DNA of 64,000 bases. Origin: Liopterus haemorrhoidalis. Lineage: Eukaryota; Arthropoda; Insecta; Coleoptera; Dytiscidae. The notes under the pieces were generated by a model, which saw nothing but the letters and a program-made list of their open reading frames with translations, searched no databases and had not been told where the DNA came from. The stretch lies in NCBI GenBank assembly GCA_963971575.1, contig OZ020611.1, positions 1,178,001 through 1,242,000 on the forward strand, given 5' to 3'. Positions 9,516 through 20,263 of this stretch are shown here, in pieces. Made by a program: the position numbers and the translations under genes. Position 1 is the stretch's first letter. Each line of letters begins with the position of its first letter.

Positions 9516-10787
9516 CGAGGGCTATCTTTTAAGTTTTTACTAAAACAAAGAAAGCAAAAACATTTTTTTTTTGAACAACTGTTTTATTGCTTTTCAAAAT
9601 ATTCGCCTTTAAGATTTATACACTTTTGCATGCGTTCAAACCAATTCTCGAAACATTTTTTCCACTCTGAAGTTGGTATCTCAAAAATATGGTTTTCGAA
9701 GGCTTCAACAGCTTCTTGATGTGTTGAAAATAATAATCGCATTTTTGTTTGACATTTGGGAACAAAAAAAAGTCGTTAGGGGATAAATCAAGTGAATACA
9801 GGCAATGAGACATTAATTCGATGTTTTTCTCCTTCAAATAATCAATGGTTTGACGTGCTGTGTGGAAGCTTACATTGTCATGATGAAGAATGATGCGAAA
9901 TTTTTGGTTGTGTTTCCTAATTTTGTCGATGACTTCTGGCAAACAAATTGTTGTATACCATTCAGCATTGACTGTTCTCCGATCCTCTAAAGAAATGGTT
10001 GCGACATATCCAGTACAACCGAAGAAACAAGGAATCATTTTCTTGGAAGTGCTTCGTGAACGAACTTTTGTGGGTTTCGGTTCATCTTGGAAGACTCAAA
10101 CAGTGGATTGTTGCTTAGTTTCCGGTTCATATGAATAAATCCAAGTTTTGTCACCTGTAACGATGTTATATACGGCTTTTGCAGTCTTTAGGTTAAATTT
10201 TTTCAGCATTCCCTTACACCAATCAACACGAACCTTTTTTGAGCTTCGGTCAAATTATGCGGAATCCATCGGGAACAAATCTTTTTCACAGCTAAATGTT
10301 CATGTAAAATCGAATGTATTGCAGTCCGCGATATGCCAAAGGATGCCTCTATCTCACGGTAAGTCACATGCCGATCTTCTTCTATCATTTTGCACACAGC
10401 ATCGATGTGTTTTTGAATCACAACCGATTTTGGTCGACCTTCACGAGATTCATCACTAACGGACGCACGACCACAACGAAATTCTGCAAACCAATTGTAA
10501 ACAGTCTTTTCTGATGGTGCTTCATTACCAAAAGATGAACGAAGCGAATCTATGCATTGTTGTTGAGTTAGGCCTTTACTAAAATCATCCAACGAAAACC
10601 TTTACGAGTAATATCCATTTTTTCACAAACTTGTTTTTTTTTAACGCTCACTGTCAAACTACTCGGTCAATTTATAAGCTGCCACTGATTTCACAATAAC
10701 AAATGTCAAATTTTATGAATATAGTAATGTCACATTTCAATATTGTCATCTAGTAGTCGTTTGTAAAAACATAAAAGGTAACCCTCG
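9516..10787 (-). mobile_element. Mariner (DD34D), near full length, inactivated
   Basis: 25-bp inverted repeats (CGAGGGCTATCTTTTAAGTT on the left; CGAGGGTTACCTTTTATGTT on the right) are flanked by TA. The 1272-bp length is normal for mariner. It lies in Flattop intron 3. The transposase frame is broken. Confidence 0.93.
9616..10592 (-). pseudogene. Mariner transposase pseudogene
   Basis: The N-terminal frame (10592-10203) encodes two helix-turn-helix segments, including GNEAPSEKTVYNWFAEFR and the SREGRPKSV linker. The C-terminal frame (10038-9616) has the catalytic HHDN and SLDLSPNDFFLF, in which the third Asp (PND) lies 34 residues after HHDN, the DD34D spacing. The usual SPDLAP is changed to SLDLSP. 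Frameshifts between 10203 and 10038 disrupt the first catalytic Asp region and the C-terminus is shifted again. Not functional. Confidence 0.9.
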
Positions 10788-10925
10788 TACATATCACGAA
10801 ATTGTCAATGTAATATTACACGTTATTATCTTTTCCAACAGTAATTTTTTGTTAGAAAGTATTTTGTTTAATTACTTTGTGGTGACGGTCCATTCTGTGT
10901 TGGCCTCAGCTTTTTTTTTACTAAC

Positions 10926-11113
10926 CTTAGTGTCTTCGCAAGGTGTGGATGTGCAAGGTTCTTCATCGACCAGCTCCGTGGATTCTCTCTTGTCTTGCGG
11001 CACTTGTGGTGGCTCCTCCTTGGGTTTGGCAGTGGGTGCTGGAAGCGCCTCCCGTTTCTGTCCTTTGTATCTTCCACCTTGCACCAGTGGCTTCAGAGGA
11101 GTTCTTGTCGCAA
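10926..11113 (-). CDS. CFAP126: Flattop exon 3
   Basis: The acceptor is TTTTATGTTGTAG; the exon begins with two bases completing the phase-1 codon from exon 2 and reads I-ATRTPLKPLVQGG, then a charged, proline-rich tail. The donor AAG|GTTAGT ends the exon at 10926 in phase 0. An in-frame reading continues a further 18 codons to TAA at about 10872, so a cryptic terminal form is possible. It lies between a DD34D mariner and a DD41D mariner. Confidence 0.8.
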
Positions 11114-11592
11114 CTACAACATAAAATTCGCACAATTTAACCAGTGTTGATAAAATGCAATAATTTCCTGACCATTTGGTTACAGTTAACTAATATCAGG
11201 AAAAGATAATAAAACACTCGGTTAGTTTCAAATAATAAAATAAAAAAGTTTATTTGATACAGTGAATTTATTTTTTAATGCAACATGTACTATGTCATTA
11301 CCATGGATACAGTTTTTGACAGCAATATAAATCATGGTCATTTTCATTTCCAACATAGACAGTTAGTATGTATACTTTTGCTCGTTGCTGATTTAAAGAT
11401 TAATCAACATGTATACAGATGAAGAAAAAATAATGATGGTAACTTGGTATAACTCCCAAATGAGTTTAAGAGAAGTTTCTGCTGTATTTAGTGCAACTTA
11501 TCCAGATCGGCCAATACCAAATCCCTCTACAATTTCAACACTAGTTAATAAATTTCATCGCGAAGGATGTCTTAAGTCAAAACATGATAAAA

Positions 11593-12132
11593 CCAGTGGC
11601 GAAAGGAAACCTCCGCTAGACTTGCCCTCCCATAAAAAAAATATTTAAAAAAAAATGTAAACCAAAAAAAAAAAAAATTTTAAATATTTAGATAAATCTT
11701 CAAAAATACATCAAATTATGTTCTATACAAATTTTTGTCCAAGGCTTGCTTTACTAGTTACGAATTAATTATCATGACCATGGAAACGTTATAAGTATGA
11801 AAAAATTGAGACTTGGAAAAATTTTAAATAATTTTACAAAAAAATTTCAAAATTTTTCGTTTTATCAAAAAACGTCTCAAAAAATAAAAGTTATTAGTTA
11901 TTGCATTTATAGTAACTTTTGTTCAATAAATTTTTTCGAAATATTTTTCTGTTGCTAAATATTCGCAAAAATATTAAAATCGACACGAGTAAACTCCCAT
12001 TTCTAGTCAACCGATTTTCATAAAAAACAATAGGGTTCTTCCCATTTAATAGGAGAATTTTTTAGTACCAGAACGAACTCTTTAAGTTAAACCGTTTTTG
12101 AGTTATCGTGTATACACACAGACAGACAGACA

Positions 12133-12191
<59 letters not shown>

Positions 12192-12320
12192 GGACGGCAC
12201 TTCGAAAATAGGTTTTTTGGATTCCCTGGACCATGAAACGTGGTCATCCGTCAAAATCTCGACATCGAAAATTTTCGCGATTCCAATACTTGCCCCTTAT
12301 ATATTAAGGTCGGGCAAGTA
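11593..12320 (-). mobile_element. Helentron-type repeat family X, copy 1
   Basis: Oriented on the minus strand it starts near ACTTGCCCGACCTTAATATA, has a (GT)n plus GTCT tract at 12119-12188, shares an inner 250-bp core with family Y, and ends GGGCAAGTCTAGCGG...CCACTGG. ACTTGCCC and GGGCAAGT form subterminal inverted repeats. It lies inside mariner copy A. Confidence 0.65.
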
Positions 12321-12329
12321 AAAATTTTA

Positions 12330-13262
12330 TGTGAAGTCTGAATTTTCACACATTTCAGGGTTTCGCAGGTATTTAGTAAGTGAATAATGATTATTTGGAA
12401 TGCCAAAACAAATTTTATGTTAAAATATATATTTTTTTTTGTTAATTTTAATTGGAATGCCTAATACCATTATGTAAATTTCTAAATATGTGCAGTATTT
12501 TTTTTTTAATAGCAAGGTTCAATAAAATTTTGAAAAAATTTCTCTTAGATAGATAGATAATCTAAAAATATTAAGTGAAGGCGGAATGCTGAGTGTGTAG
12601 GACATATTTTGCTTTGTAGTATTCACTGTAAAATGAACAATATTTTAAAAATAATTTATCATCTCTTAATCTACGAGCTTTAAAAACAAATTTTATGTTA
12701 AAATATTTTTATGTTAATTTTAATTCGAGTTCCTAATACCAGTATTTAGGTTTCTTAATATGTGCAGTATTTTTTTTTATATAGCAAGGTTCATTAAGAT
12801 TTTGAAAATTGCGCCTATGGCTTTATTGGTTGTTTCTAGTCATAGCTCCTCCCTTTGATTTCGTGTACATTCAAACAGAATTAAATTATAATTTCAACAA
12901 TTTCCACTGGTTATTAAATTTACGCTTTTAAAAATTAAATGCAACATTTGCCAAAATATAACTAGAATTTTGAAAAAATAATTTAAACAAAATAAAAATG
13001 CAAAAAAAAAAAATAAAAAATAATATTGTCTCTTCTCGTGGGATTCGAACTCATTTTCTTGGGCAGAACGCTAGTACCGTAACCATTGCACCAAGATCGC
13101 GTTACAGTTTAGTGTGTTATATAACTATAAGTTTTCAACCTTATTAGCAAAAAACACAAAAAATGTTTTTTTTCCAAAAACATAATCTGATCAAAAATTC
13201 CTGTTGTACTATTCCGGTTCACACCAATGTACATTACTTTGAATTTTTTCAGATTTTTATAT
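12330..13262 (-). mobile_element. Helentron-type family A (HINE-A), copy 1, partial
   Basis: The 3' hairpin (GTGTGAA-TT-TTCACAC motif slightly decayed) and subterminal repeat lie at ~12335-12372. The element runs to TTCAGATTTTTAT at 13262, where mariner sequence resumes, so the GTCT half is missing. It contains the internal tRNA-like module at 13036-13106. Confidence 0.75.
13036..13106 (-). ncRNA. tRNA-like Pol III module inside HINE-A copy 1
   Basis: On the minus strand GCGATCTTGGTGCAATGG forms a good A box (TGGTGCAATGG) and GAGTTCGAATCC (13052-13041) a B box. The spacing fits a tRNA-derived unit with a variable middle. The acceptor stem is not intact, so it is not expected to be a working tRNA. 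Confidence 0.65.
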
Positions 13263-13932
13263 TATAGGGCCTTTTTTTCATTGTCGGTAACCTTAATGCC
13301 GCAAAATATCTAGCCCTTTTTCAAAACCAAATATTACCTGCGTTGCGAAACCTGAATATTAATGGACAAGTATGGTTTCAACATGATGGCGCACAAGTCC
13401 ATTATTCTAGAATAGTTAAAGAATATTTACATAGAACTTTCCCAAATAGCTGGATTGGAAGAGGAGGGTCGATGAATTGGCCAGCGAGATCTCCGGATTT
13501 GGCACCCAATGATTTTGTTTATTGGGGATATTTAAAGGCCAAAGTATATAATGGAGAACTTAGGGATGTTGCTGAACTGTAAGACAAAATTGTTCAAGCA
13601 TCCAACAATATACCTCAAGAGCAATTGCTGAAAGTTTTGAATCATTTTTATGATCGCTTAACATTTTGTATGCAAGTAAACGGAGCAACATTTATTATAA
13701 GTTTTTATTAGTTATTTATTTATTTATTTATTTTATTTGTATTTTCAATAAAATATTTAGATTTTGCTAGTAAATATGGTTTTTTCTATGTTGCTAATGA
13801 AAATGAAAACGATTTATGTTGCTGTCAAAAACTGTATCCATGGTAATGAAATAGTACATGATGTTGCATTAAGAAATAAATTCAGTGTAGTTAACTAAGC
13901 TTACAGAAACCGGCCGTTAGTTGTTAACTTAC

Positions 13933-14140
13933 TAAACTTCTGTGTGATCTTCCTGGGCAGTTGCCAGGTGGAGAGGAACTGGTCCTGGGGCTTGGTCGGT
14001 TTCCTCTGCGCCCCAGGTAGCAGGTGCCCACTGTCGTTGGCTATGAACTTGGTGAACCCGGTCCGGGCCCTCGGTCTACCCGGAACACCACGTAGGTTAC
14101 CCCAAAACCCGTGCAAACGCGGGTTATAAACGTCTTCAAA
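13933..14140 (-). CDS. CFAP126: Flattop exon 2 (conserved core)
   Basis: The acceptor is a pyrimidine-rich TTTGTTTCAG just above 14140; the donor is GTAAGT at 13932-13927. The 208-bp exon starts in phase 0 with FEDVYNPRL and ends in phase 1. It holds the diagnostic Flattop motif IANDSGHLLPG and the STWQLPRKIT segment. The region is GC-rich compared with its AT-rich surroundings. It is flanked by a DD41D mariner to the left and a Helentron-type element to the right. Confidence 0.93.
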
Positions 14141-14241
14141 CTGAAACAAACAAATATACAAAAGCGTAAATTTTATACATTTCAGGATTTCGTAGATACC
14201 TATTAAATGTTTTTTAAAGGTGTGACAAGAAAAAAAAAAAA

Positions 14242-15269
14242 TTGATGTGAAGTGTGAATTTTCATACATTTCAGGGTTTTGCAGGTATTTAGTAACTCAA
14301 TGATGATTATTTGGGATGCCAAAATAAATTTTATGTCAAAATATTTTTTTATGAATTAGAATTCGAATGCCTAATACCATTATTTAAGTTTCTAAATATG
14401 TGCAGTATTTTTTATTAATTATAGCAAGATTCATTAAATCTTGCTATATAAATTTTGAAAATTGCGTCTACCGCTTCTATTGGTTGCTTAAATCATAAAC
14501 CCCGCCCTCTGATTTCGTATACATTCAAACATAGAATTACATTATAATTTCAAAATTTCCCACTGGTTAGTAAATTTACGCTTTTAAAAATTAAATGCAA
14601 CATTTACTAAAATATAACTAGAATTTTGACAAAATAATTTAAACAAAATAAAAATGCAAAAAAATACAGAAAAATTAAAATTGACAGGAATCGAACTCTA
14701 GTTTGTAAATTACAAAGAAACGACGAAACGCACTACGCTACGAGCGCTTACTGTGTTACATAGCGAATTAAATATTTTAGTTAAAAACACAAAAAAATCG
14801 TTATTTTCCGAAAACATAATCTGATCAAAAATTCCTGTTGTACTATTCCGGTTCACACCAATGTACATTACTTAGAATTTTTCAGATTTTTAGTTTAAGC
14901 CATCTGGGCTACAGGGTGTGGGACAAAATATATTTTGCACAATTTTGGCAAAAATCACGTCAATATATTTATTTTGCAAAAATAAAATTTTGATCGCTAA
15001 TCCAAGGGCTTTCATTTGATACCCTACCCAGAATTTAAACAAAATATATTTTTTTTTTCGATGAGCACATATTTGTTAATATTTTTAGGGGGATATGTTT
15101 TTTAGATGTTTTAGTATTTTTCCTATGTGCAAGTCAAAGAGTTGTATAAGCATGCCAAATTTCAACTCTCTAGGTTTAACCGTTTGGCTACAATTTTTAC
15201 CGAACAGACAGACAGACGGACAGACGGCAAAATGACGGTATAAAGGTTTTTTGGTCATACCTACAAAAC
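14242..15269 (-). mobile_element. HINE-A copy 2, nearly complete
   Basis: It starts TTGATGTGAAGTGTGAATTT (hairpin end), has the subterminal repeat AGGGTTTTGCAGGTATTT, the tRNA-like module at 14692-14757, the conserved block ending AACCGTTTGGCTACAAT, a short GTCT/CAGA tract at 15207-15225, and ends GGTCATACCTACAAAAC. It sits just upstream of Flattop exon 2 in intron 1. Confidence 0.85.
14692..14757 (-). ncRNA. tRNA-like module inside HINE-A copy 2
   Basis: On the minus strand AGCGCTCGTAGCGTAGTG contains the A box (TAGCGTAGTG) and GAGTTCGATTCCTG the B box. The anticodon-arm region differs from other copies while the boxes are kept. Confidence 0.6.
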
Positions 15270-15447
15270 TGTTGATGCGATTATAGAACAAATATTCTTA
15301 GACGTCCAATATGTTGTTGGCTTCTTACATTTATAAAATACCTATAAAACCCTGAAATGTGTAAAAATTCACACTGCAAATCAATTTTTTAATTTATATG
15401 ACGTAATATTCGCAAATTATTTAAATATAGTTTAAACAAATTAAAAA

Positions 15448-15590
15448 TGCCGACCGGCGTAGTGTAGTGGTAACAAATGTGCTCTGCGTTGCGAAGGTCT
15501 CGGGTTCGAATCCCATTCTGGCATGGAAATTTTCTCAAATAAAAATTGTCCTGGCTAATTACCTTAGCAGCAAAGGCCATTAAATTAAAA
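15448..15590 (+). mobile_element. tRNA-derived SINE, copy 1
   Basis: The head is GCCGACCGGCGTAGTGTAGT with A box TAGTGTAGTGG and B box GGGTTCGAATCCC. The body ends with GGCTAATTACCTTAGCAGCA and an A-rich tail. A second copy is at 19122-19262. AAATTAAAA before the head and after the tail is a plausible target duplication. Confidence 0.85.
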
Positions 15591-16267
15591 CCAGTGGCGA
15601 AGGGAAACCTCCGCTAGACTTGCCCTCCCAAAAAAAAATAAATAAAAAAAAAATGTAATTTAAATTTTTTTTTTTTTAAATATTTAGATAAATCTTCAAA
15701 AATACATCAAATTATGTTCTATACAAATTTTTGTCCAAGGCTTGGTTTACTTGTTACGAATTAATTATCATGACCATGGAAACGTTACATATAAATATGA
15801 AAAAATTGAGAAAATTTTAGATAATTTTACAAAAAAATTTCAAAATTTTTCGTTTTATCAAAAAACGTCTCAAATAAAAGTTATTAGTTATTGCATTTAT
15901 AGTAACTTTTGTTCAATAAATTTTTTCGAAATATTTTTCTGTTGCTAAATATTCGCAAAAATCTTAAAATCGACACGAGTAAACTTCCATTTCTATTCAA
16001 ACGATATTTATAAAAAAACAATAGGGTTCTTCCCATTTAATAGAAGAATTTTTTAGTACCAAAACGAATTCTCTAAGTTGAACCGTTCTTGAGTTATCGT
16101 GTATACACACAGACACACACACACACACACACACATACGGACGGCACTTCGAAAATAGGTTTTTTGGATTCCCTGGACCATGAAACGTGGTCATCAGTCA
16201 AAATCTCGTCATCGAAAATTTTCGCGATTACAATACTTGCCCTTTATATATTAAGGTCGGGCAAGTA
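15591..16267 (-). mobile_element. Helentron-type family X, copy 2
   Basis: Starts CCAGTGGCGAAGGGAAACCT and ends GGTCGGGCAAGTAA on the plus strand, as copy 1. Its microsatellite is (CA)n at 16107-16134 instead of the longer tract of copy 1. It abuts the SINE. Confidence 0.7.
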
Positions 16268-16416
16268 AAAAAGAAAACAAATTAAATGGAAGCTCTTACT
16301 ACTCAAATATGGAATAAAAATGATTAACAAAAAACTGTTGATTTTGATGTGATTATAAAACAAATATTCGTAGACATCCAGTATTATGTTGGCTTGTTAC
16401 ATTTATTAAACACTTA
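16268..16416 (-). repeat. Fragment of a HINE-A relative, left of the Harbinger insertion
   Basis: Words such as GATGTGATTATAAAACAAAT and ACATCCAGTATTATGTTGG also occur next to other HINE copies (15270-15400, 22660-22790). The fragment resumes after 17740 with CAAAACCTTGAAGTGTG, so the Harbinger element split it. Confidence 0.6.
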
Positions 16417-17736
16417 TGCTTGGTTTATATACGGAACAAGAATAAGGAATAGGAAATAAGAATAGTGCACAAGATGTTAAAACATGGCTGCGCCGTATAT
16501 CGGTTTATGTAGGAATGAAATTTAACTTAAACATAAGAATAGTTGGTAACATTCAACATTTTATTCTTATTTCAAGAATAAGACACGTTAAGCCTGCGCA
16601 CAGCAATCAAAATGTCTGCCGTAATAAAGTTTGGTCAACAGATGTTTTTCAGTTGTGATCAGAGGGTTGTAAACAACAATAAAATGTTTTTAACGGTAAT
16701 GCCTCATTTTCATGGTAGTGTCAAAGGCGTGACAGGGGTGAGAGGCGTGGTGTTATATTTACAAGTTCGAATTTCATGGTGGGGTTGGAGGCGTGATAAG
16801 GGCGCGTTTTCGATTTTGACATTTGTATATAACCCAAATTTAACCTAAAAGTTTATACAAGTGTTTGGAGTAAACGGTTATTCAATTTCATTAAATATGT
16901 CGTCAAATCGAAGAAGACGTCTAGCTCTTTTTTATGCATATTTAGACTTATTGCGATATAAAGAAAAGCGATGGTAGGGACGTCCCATATATACATAAAA
17001 ACAGAAGGCAACAGGGAGATTATTTTAACTTGTTGCAAGAAATGAGACACAAAGTGCACAGACAGTTACTTCAATTACAAGAAAAGAATTTAATACACAA
17101 TCTTTTTTAATGAAATAAATTTGACATCACAGTTTAGAATGAAGATTTTGTAGGCCCCTGCTTGGGGGTGTATTATTAGTATACCCACTGCATGACATTT
17201 CTGCAGACCAGATATTTGAAATCGAATCCATAATAATAAACTTTATAACTGGCGACAAAATTGTAAAAGTCGCAATTTCGCTACATCAATTTACGTTTTT
17301 AATTTTTTTTTTTATGAAATTAATATAAGTGTCTCGCTAAAGATCTCACCATTCCGAAAAAATATATCTGTTTCTATGGTTTCGACGGTGCGGCCGGTGC
17401 TAAAGTTGAAATTTTTGAACTTGCGACACCGCACTTGTAACACCGCGCCTACGATACCATGGTACGGGTTTTTTCAAAATAAAGCGATCCTATTGGTTGA
17501 ATTTTTTGTTCCACACTTCCAACACCCGCATGAAAATGAGGCATAATAAACGAAATTTTTTAAAAGGTTTTATGAATCAGAACCTGTCAAGTGACAAATG
17601 TTAAACACAGGCCAACGCAAGTACGCAGGCGCAGCGACGAAATGTTATGTCCTATATAAACGGTTTAATATTTTTTATTCTTGTGTACTATTCTTATTTC
17701 CTATTCCTTATTCTTGTTCCGTATATAAACCAACCA
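16417..17736 (+). mobile_element. PIF/Harbinger-derived element with TTA duplication
   Basis: Inverted repeats of ~50 bp (TGCTTGGTTTATATACGGAA at the left, mirrored at the right) are flanked by TTA on both sides, the PIF/Harbinger target type. The interior 16895-17070 keeps a decayed transposase N-terminus (RRRRLALF in one frame; GDYFNLLQEMR in another). A large part of the transposase is missing. Confidence 0.75.
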
Positions 17737-17869
17737 TTACAAAACCTTGAAGTGTGTAAAAATTCAGAATTCACATCAATTTTTATCATTAGTTTCGAAA
17801 AATATGTCTCATCAAAAGTGTATTATTTCAGTTGAGATCTCTCGATTTTAATGCGATATGTGTGAACGT

Positions 17870-18060
17870 ATAATGAGGCAATCCACTTGTTCGGTAGAGC
17901 GAGCTTGCTTCAAGGTGCGAGGGCGTGTGATGGGATTATCCCGGGATGATTTGTGGTTCCCGCGGGAGTGATGGGAGCGGGTGGCCGTGCACGTGCGACA
18001 AACACGTGCACTACACCGCCCCCCCCCCTGATACACTTGTAACCAGGCGACCCCATCACC
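17870..18060. other. GC-rich island with a perfect CACGTG inverted repeat
   Basis: GTGCACGTG (17987-17995), a 7-base loop, then CACGTGCAC (18003-18011) form a perfect hairpin containing two CACGTG E-boxes. The region also has TTCCCGCGGGA and a C9 run at 18018-18027. Both strands have open stretches, but nothing resembles a known protein. It lies in Flattop intron 1. Confidence 0.4.
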
Positions 18061-18490
18061 AGTTAACTGCTGCCGCTATTTACATCTCGGACATACTGGG
18101 GATGTAACTATTACAATAATAGAAACATATTTACCCTCACTAGAAATACAAGGGTAACATCGAGCAATCATTATTTAATAATAAATTGTTTTTCAAAATA
18201 TTATTGTCTCTAAAGTTTTCTTAATGCCAAATTTGATCATACATTTTAGAATTCGTAGAAATGTAAAAAGTAAAGCAAGATAAAAAGAAACTGTGCAGAG
18301 GACTAGATTTGGACAGAACTGGAACAAATTTAAATAAATTGAAGTGAAGTGTGAATTTTAACACATTTCCGGGTTTTATAGATATTTTTTGTGAAGAATT
18401 CGTCAAGCAATGGAGTATCCATAAAGACAGAATTGTCAATTAATTAATATATGTTTATGTTTTTATGAAATGCATTTTTTATGTAGTGCC

Positions 18491-18495
<5 letters not shown>

Positions 18496-18567
<72 letters not shown>
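18496..18567. repeat. (AT)n microsatellite
   Basis: About 35 uninterrupted AT units, ending exactly where DD41D mariner copy B begins; its TA target lies in the tract. Confidence 0.97.
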
Positions 18568-18570
<3 letters not shown>

Positions 18571-18633
18571 TAAATTTATTTTTTAATGCAACATGTACTA
18601 TGTATTACCATGGATACAGTTTTTGACAGCAAT

Positions 18634-18883
18634 AGTGGATTTGGTAACCATTTGGAAATACCCAGGATCAGATTGGAAGTTTGTAAAAACTCCCCTAGAT
18701 ACTGGGGACCTAAATTTTTTAATCGACTACCGGATAGAATTAAAGTGATGGATCTTACGAGATTTAAATTTGCTGCCAAATCTATTCTCCTAGAAAAAGC
18801 ATATTATACCATTGAGAAATATCTATTGGATAATATTGTGTAACAAAATAGAAAAATGTCTCTAATTAATTAGTTTTTGTTCA

Positions 18884-18914
<31 letters not shown>

Positions 18915-19041
18915 TTTTTTGTATCTTTTATATTTCTCTGTATTATTTCATATTTCATTGTTCTGCATTTTATATTGACGTGTCTATGAATGCATCATTC
19001 TTACAGAACTAATAAATATTATTATTATTATTATTATAATA
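18634..19041 (+). mobile_element. 5'-truncated non-LTR retrotransposon
   Basis: Codons 18634-18843 encode the C-terminal end of a reverse transcriptase protein (LEVCKNSPRYWGPKFFNRLP...FKFAAKSILLE), ending at TAA 18841-18843. A ~190-bp 3' untranslated region ends in AATAA(TAT)n. It interrupts mariner between GACAGCAATA and ATAAATCGTG, a join that is continuous in other mariner copies. Confidence 0.85.
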
Positions 19042-19121
19042 TAAATCGTGTTCATTTTCATTTGCAACATAGACAATTAGTGTGTATACTTTTGCTCATT
19101 GCTGATTTAAAAATTAATCAA

Positions 19122-19262
19122 GCCGACCGGCGTAGCGTAGTGGTAACACATATACTCTGCGTTGCGAAGGTCCCGGGTTCGAATCCCGTTCAGGCATGGA
19201 AATTTTCTCAAATAAAAATTGTCCTGGCTAATTGCCACAGCAGCAAAGGCCATTAAAATAAA
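19122..19262 (+). mobile_element. tRNA-derived SINE, copy 2
   Basis: The head GCCGACCGGCGTAGCGTAGT carries an A box and GGGTTCGAATCCC a B box. It is inserted between TTAATCAA and ATCAACATG of the mariner leader; copies A and C show the uninterrupted site. Tail A-rich. Boundaries are therefore well determined. Confidence 0.9.
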
Positions 19263-20146
19263 AAATAAAAAAAAAAAAATCAACATGTATACAGATGAAG
19301 AAAAACTAATGATGGTAACTTGGTATAACTCCCAAATGAGTTTAAGAGAAGTTTCTGCTGTATTTAGTGCAACTTATCCAGATCGGCCAATACCAAATCC
19401 CTCTACAATTTCAAGACTAGTTAATAAATTTCATCGCGAAGGATGTCTTAAGTCAAAACATAATAAAAAAAAGAACAACATCCTACGTGCTTACAGAAGA
19501 GAAGCAGTTGGAAATATTATTACAAGTGGAAGAAAACAATAAAAATACATTAAAATCAATTGCACAAACCGTTGGTGTCAGTATTGGATCTGTTTTTAAC
19601 TTCTTAAAAAAAGAAAGGTTCGATCAAACAAATTTCAAAATCATCAAGAATTGTTAGAAAGAGACGCAGTACGTATGGATTTTTGTTTTGAAATGTTTAA
19701 AAAAATTAATTCAGACCCAACAATGCTTCAAAGAATTTTATTTGCTGACGAAGCAACGTTTACTCTAAATAGTGAAGTGCACAGACAAAATTTTAGGTAC
19801 TGGAGTCGAGAAAATTTACATTTGTTTCATTCCTCCCGAACTCAAAGGCCGCAAAAATTAAATGTTTCGGCAGGGATAATAGAAATCAATATTATAGGGC
19901 CTTTTTTTATTGACGGTAACCTTAAAGCCGCAAAATATTTAGCCCTTTTGCAAAACCAAATATTACCTGCGTTGCGAAACCTAAATATTAATGGACAAGT
20001 ATGGTTTCAACATGATGGCGTACAAGTCCATTATTCTAGAATAGTTAAAGAATATTTACATAGAACTTTCCGAAATAGCTGGATTGGAAGAGGAGGGTCG
20101 ATGAATTGGCCAGCGAGATCTCCGGATTTGGCACCCAATGATTTTT

Positions 20147-20193
20147 AGGGTTTTGTAGGTATGACCAAAAAACCCTTATACCGTCATTTTGTC

Positions 20194-20263
<70 letters not shown>

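Larger units (their letters stand above)
11409..13715 (+). pseudogene. DD41D mariner transposase pseudogene, copy A
   Basis: The N-terminal HTH begins MYTDEEKIMMVTWYNSQMS and stops at residue ~61 where family X is inserted. The C-terminal part resumes at ~13262 with the second catalytic Asp (FQHDGAQVHYS) and SPDLAPNDF. The Asp in PND lies 42 positions after the one in QHDG (41 between), i.e. DD41D. The first catalytic Asp segment is deleted and a stop interrupts at ~13580. Confidence 0.88.
11260..13887 (+). mobile_element. DD41D mariner copy A, interrupted
   Basis: Flanked by TA; the left end is CAGTGAATTTATTTTTTAAT and the right end is its inverse. The inverted repeats are long (over 100 bp, including CATTACCATGGATACAG). 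The transposase is split: the N-terminal part is at 11409-11592 and the C-terminal part at 13262-13715. Between them lie a family X element and a partial Helentron-type element, with loss of the central transposase. Confidence 0.88.

Noticed and set aside
10148..10514. Plus-strand frames over the DD34D mariner
   Set aside because: Antisense to the transposase pseudogene.
13036..13106. Functional tRNA gene
   Set aside because: A and B boxes are present but the acceptor stem and anticodon arm do not pair as a tRNA, and the block is part of a dispersed repeat.
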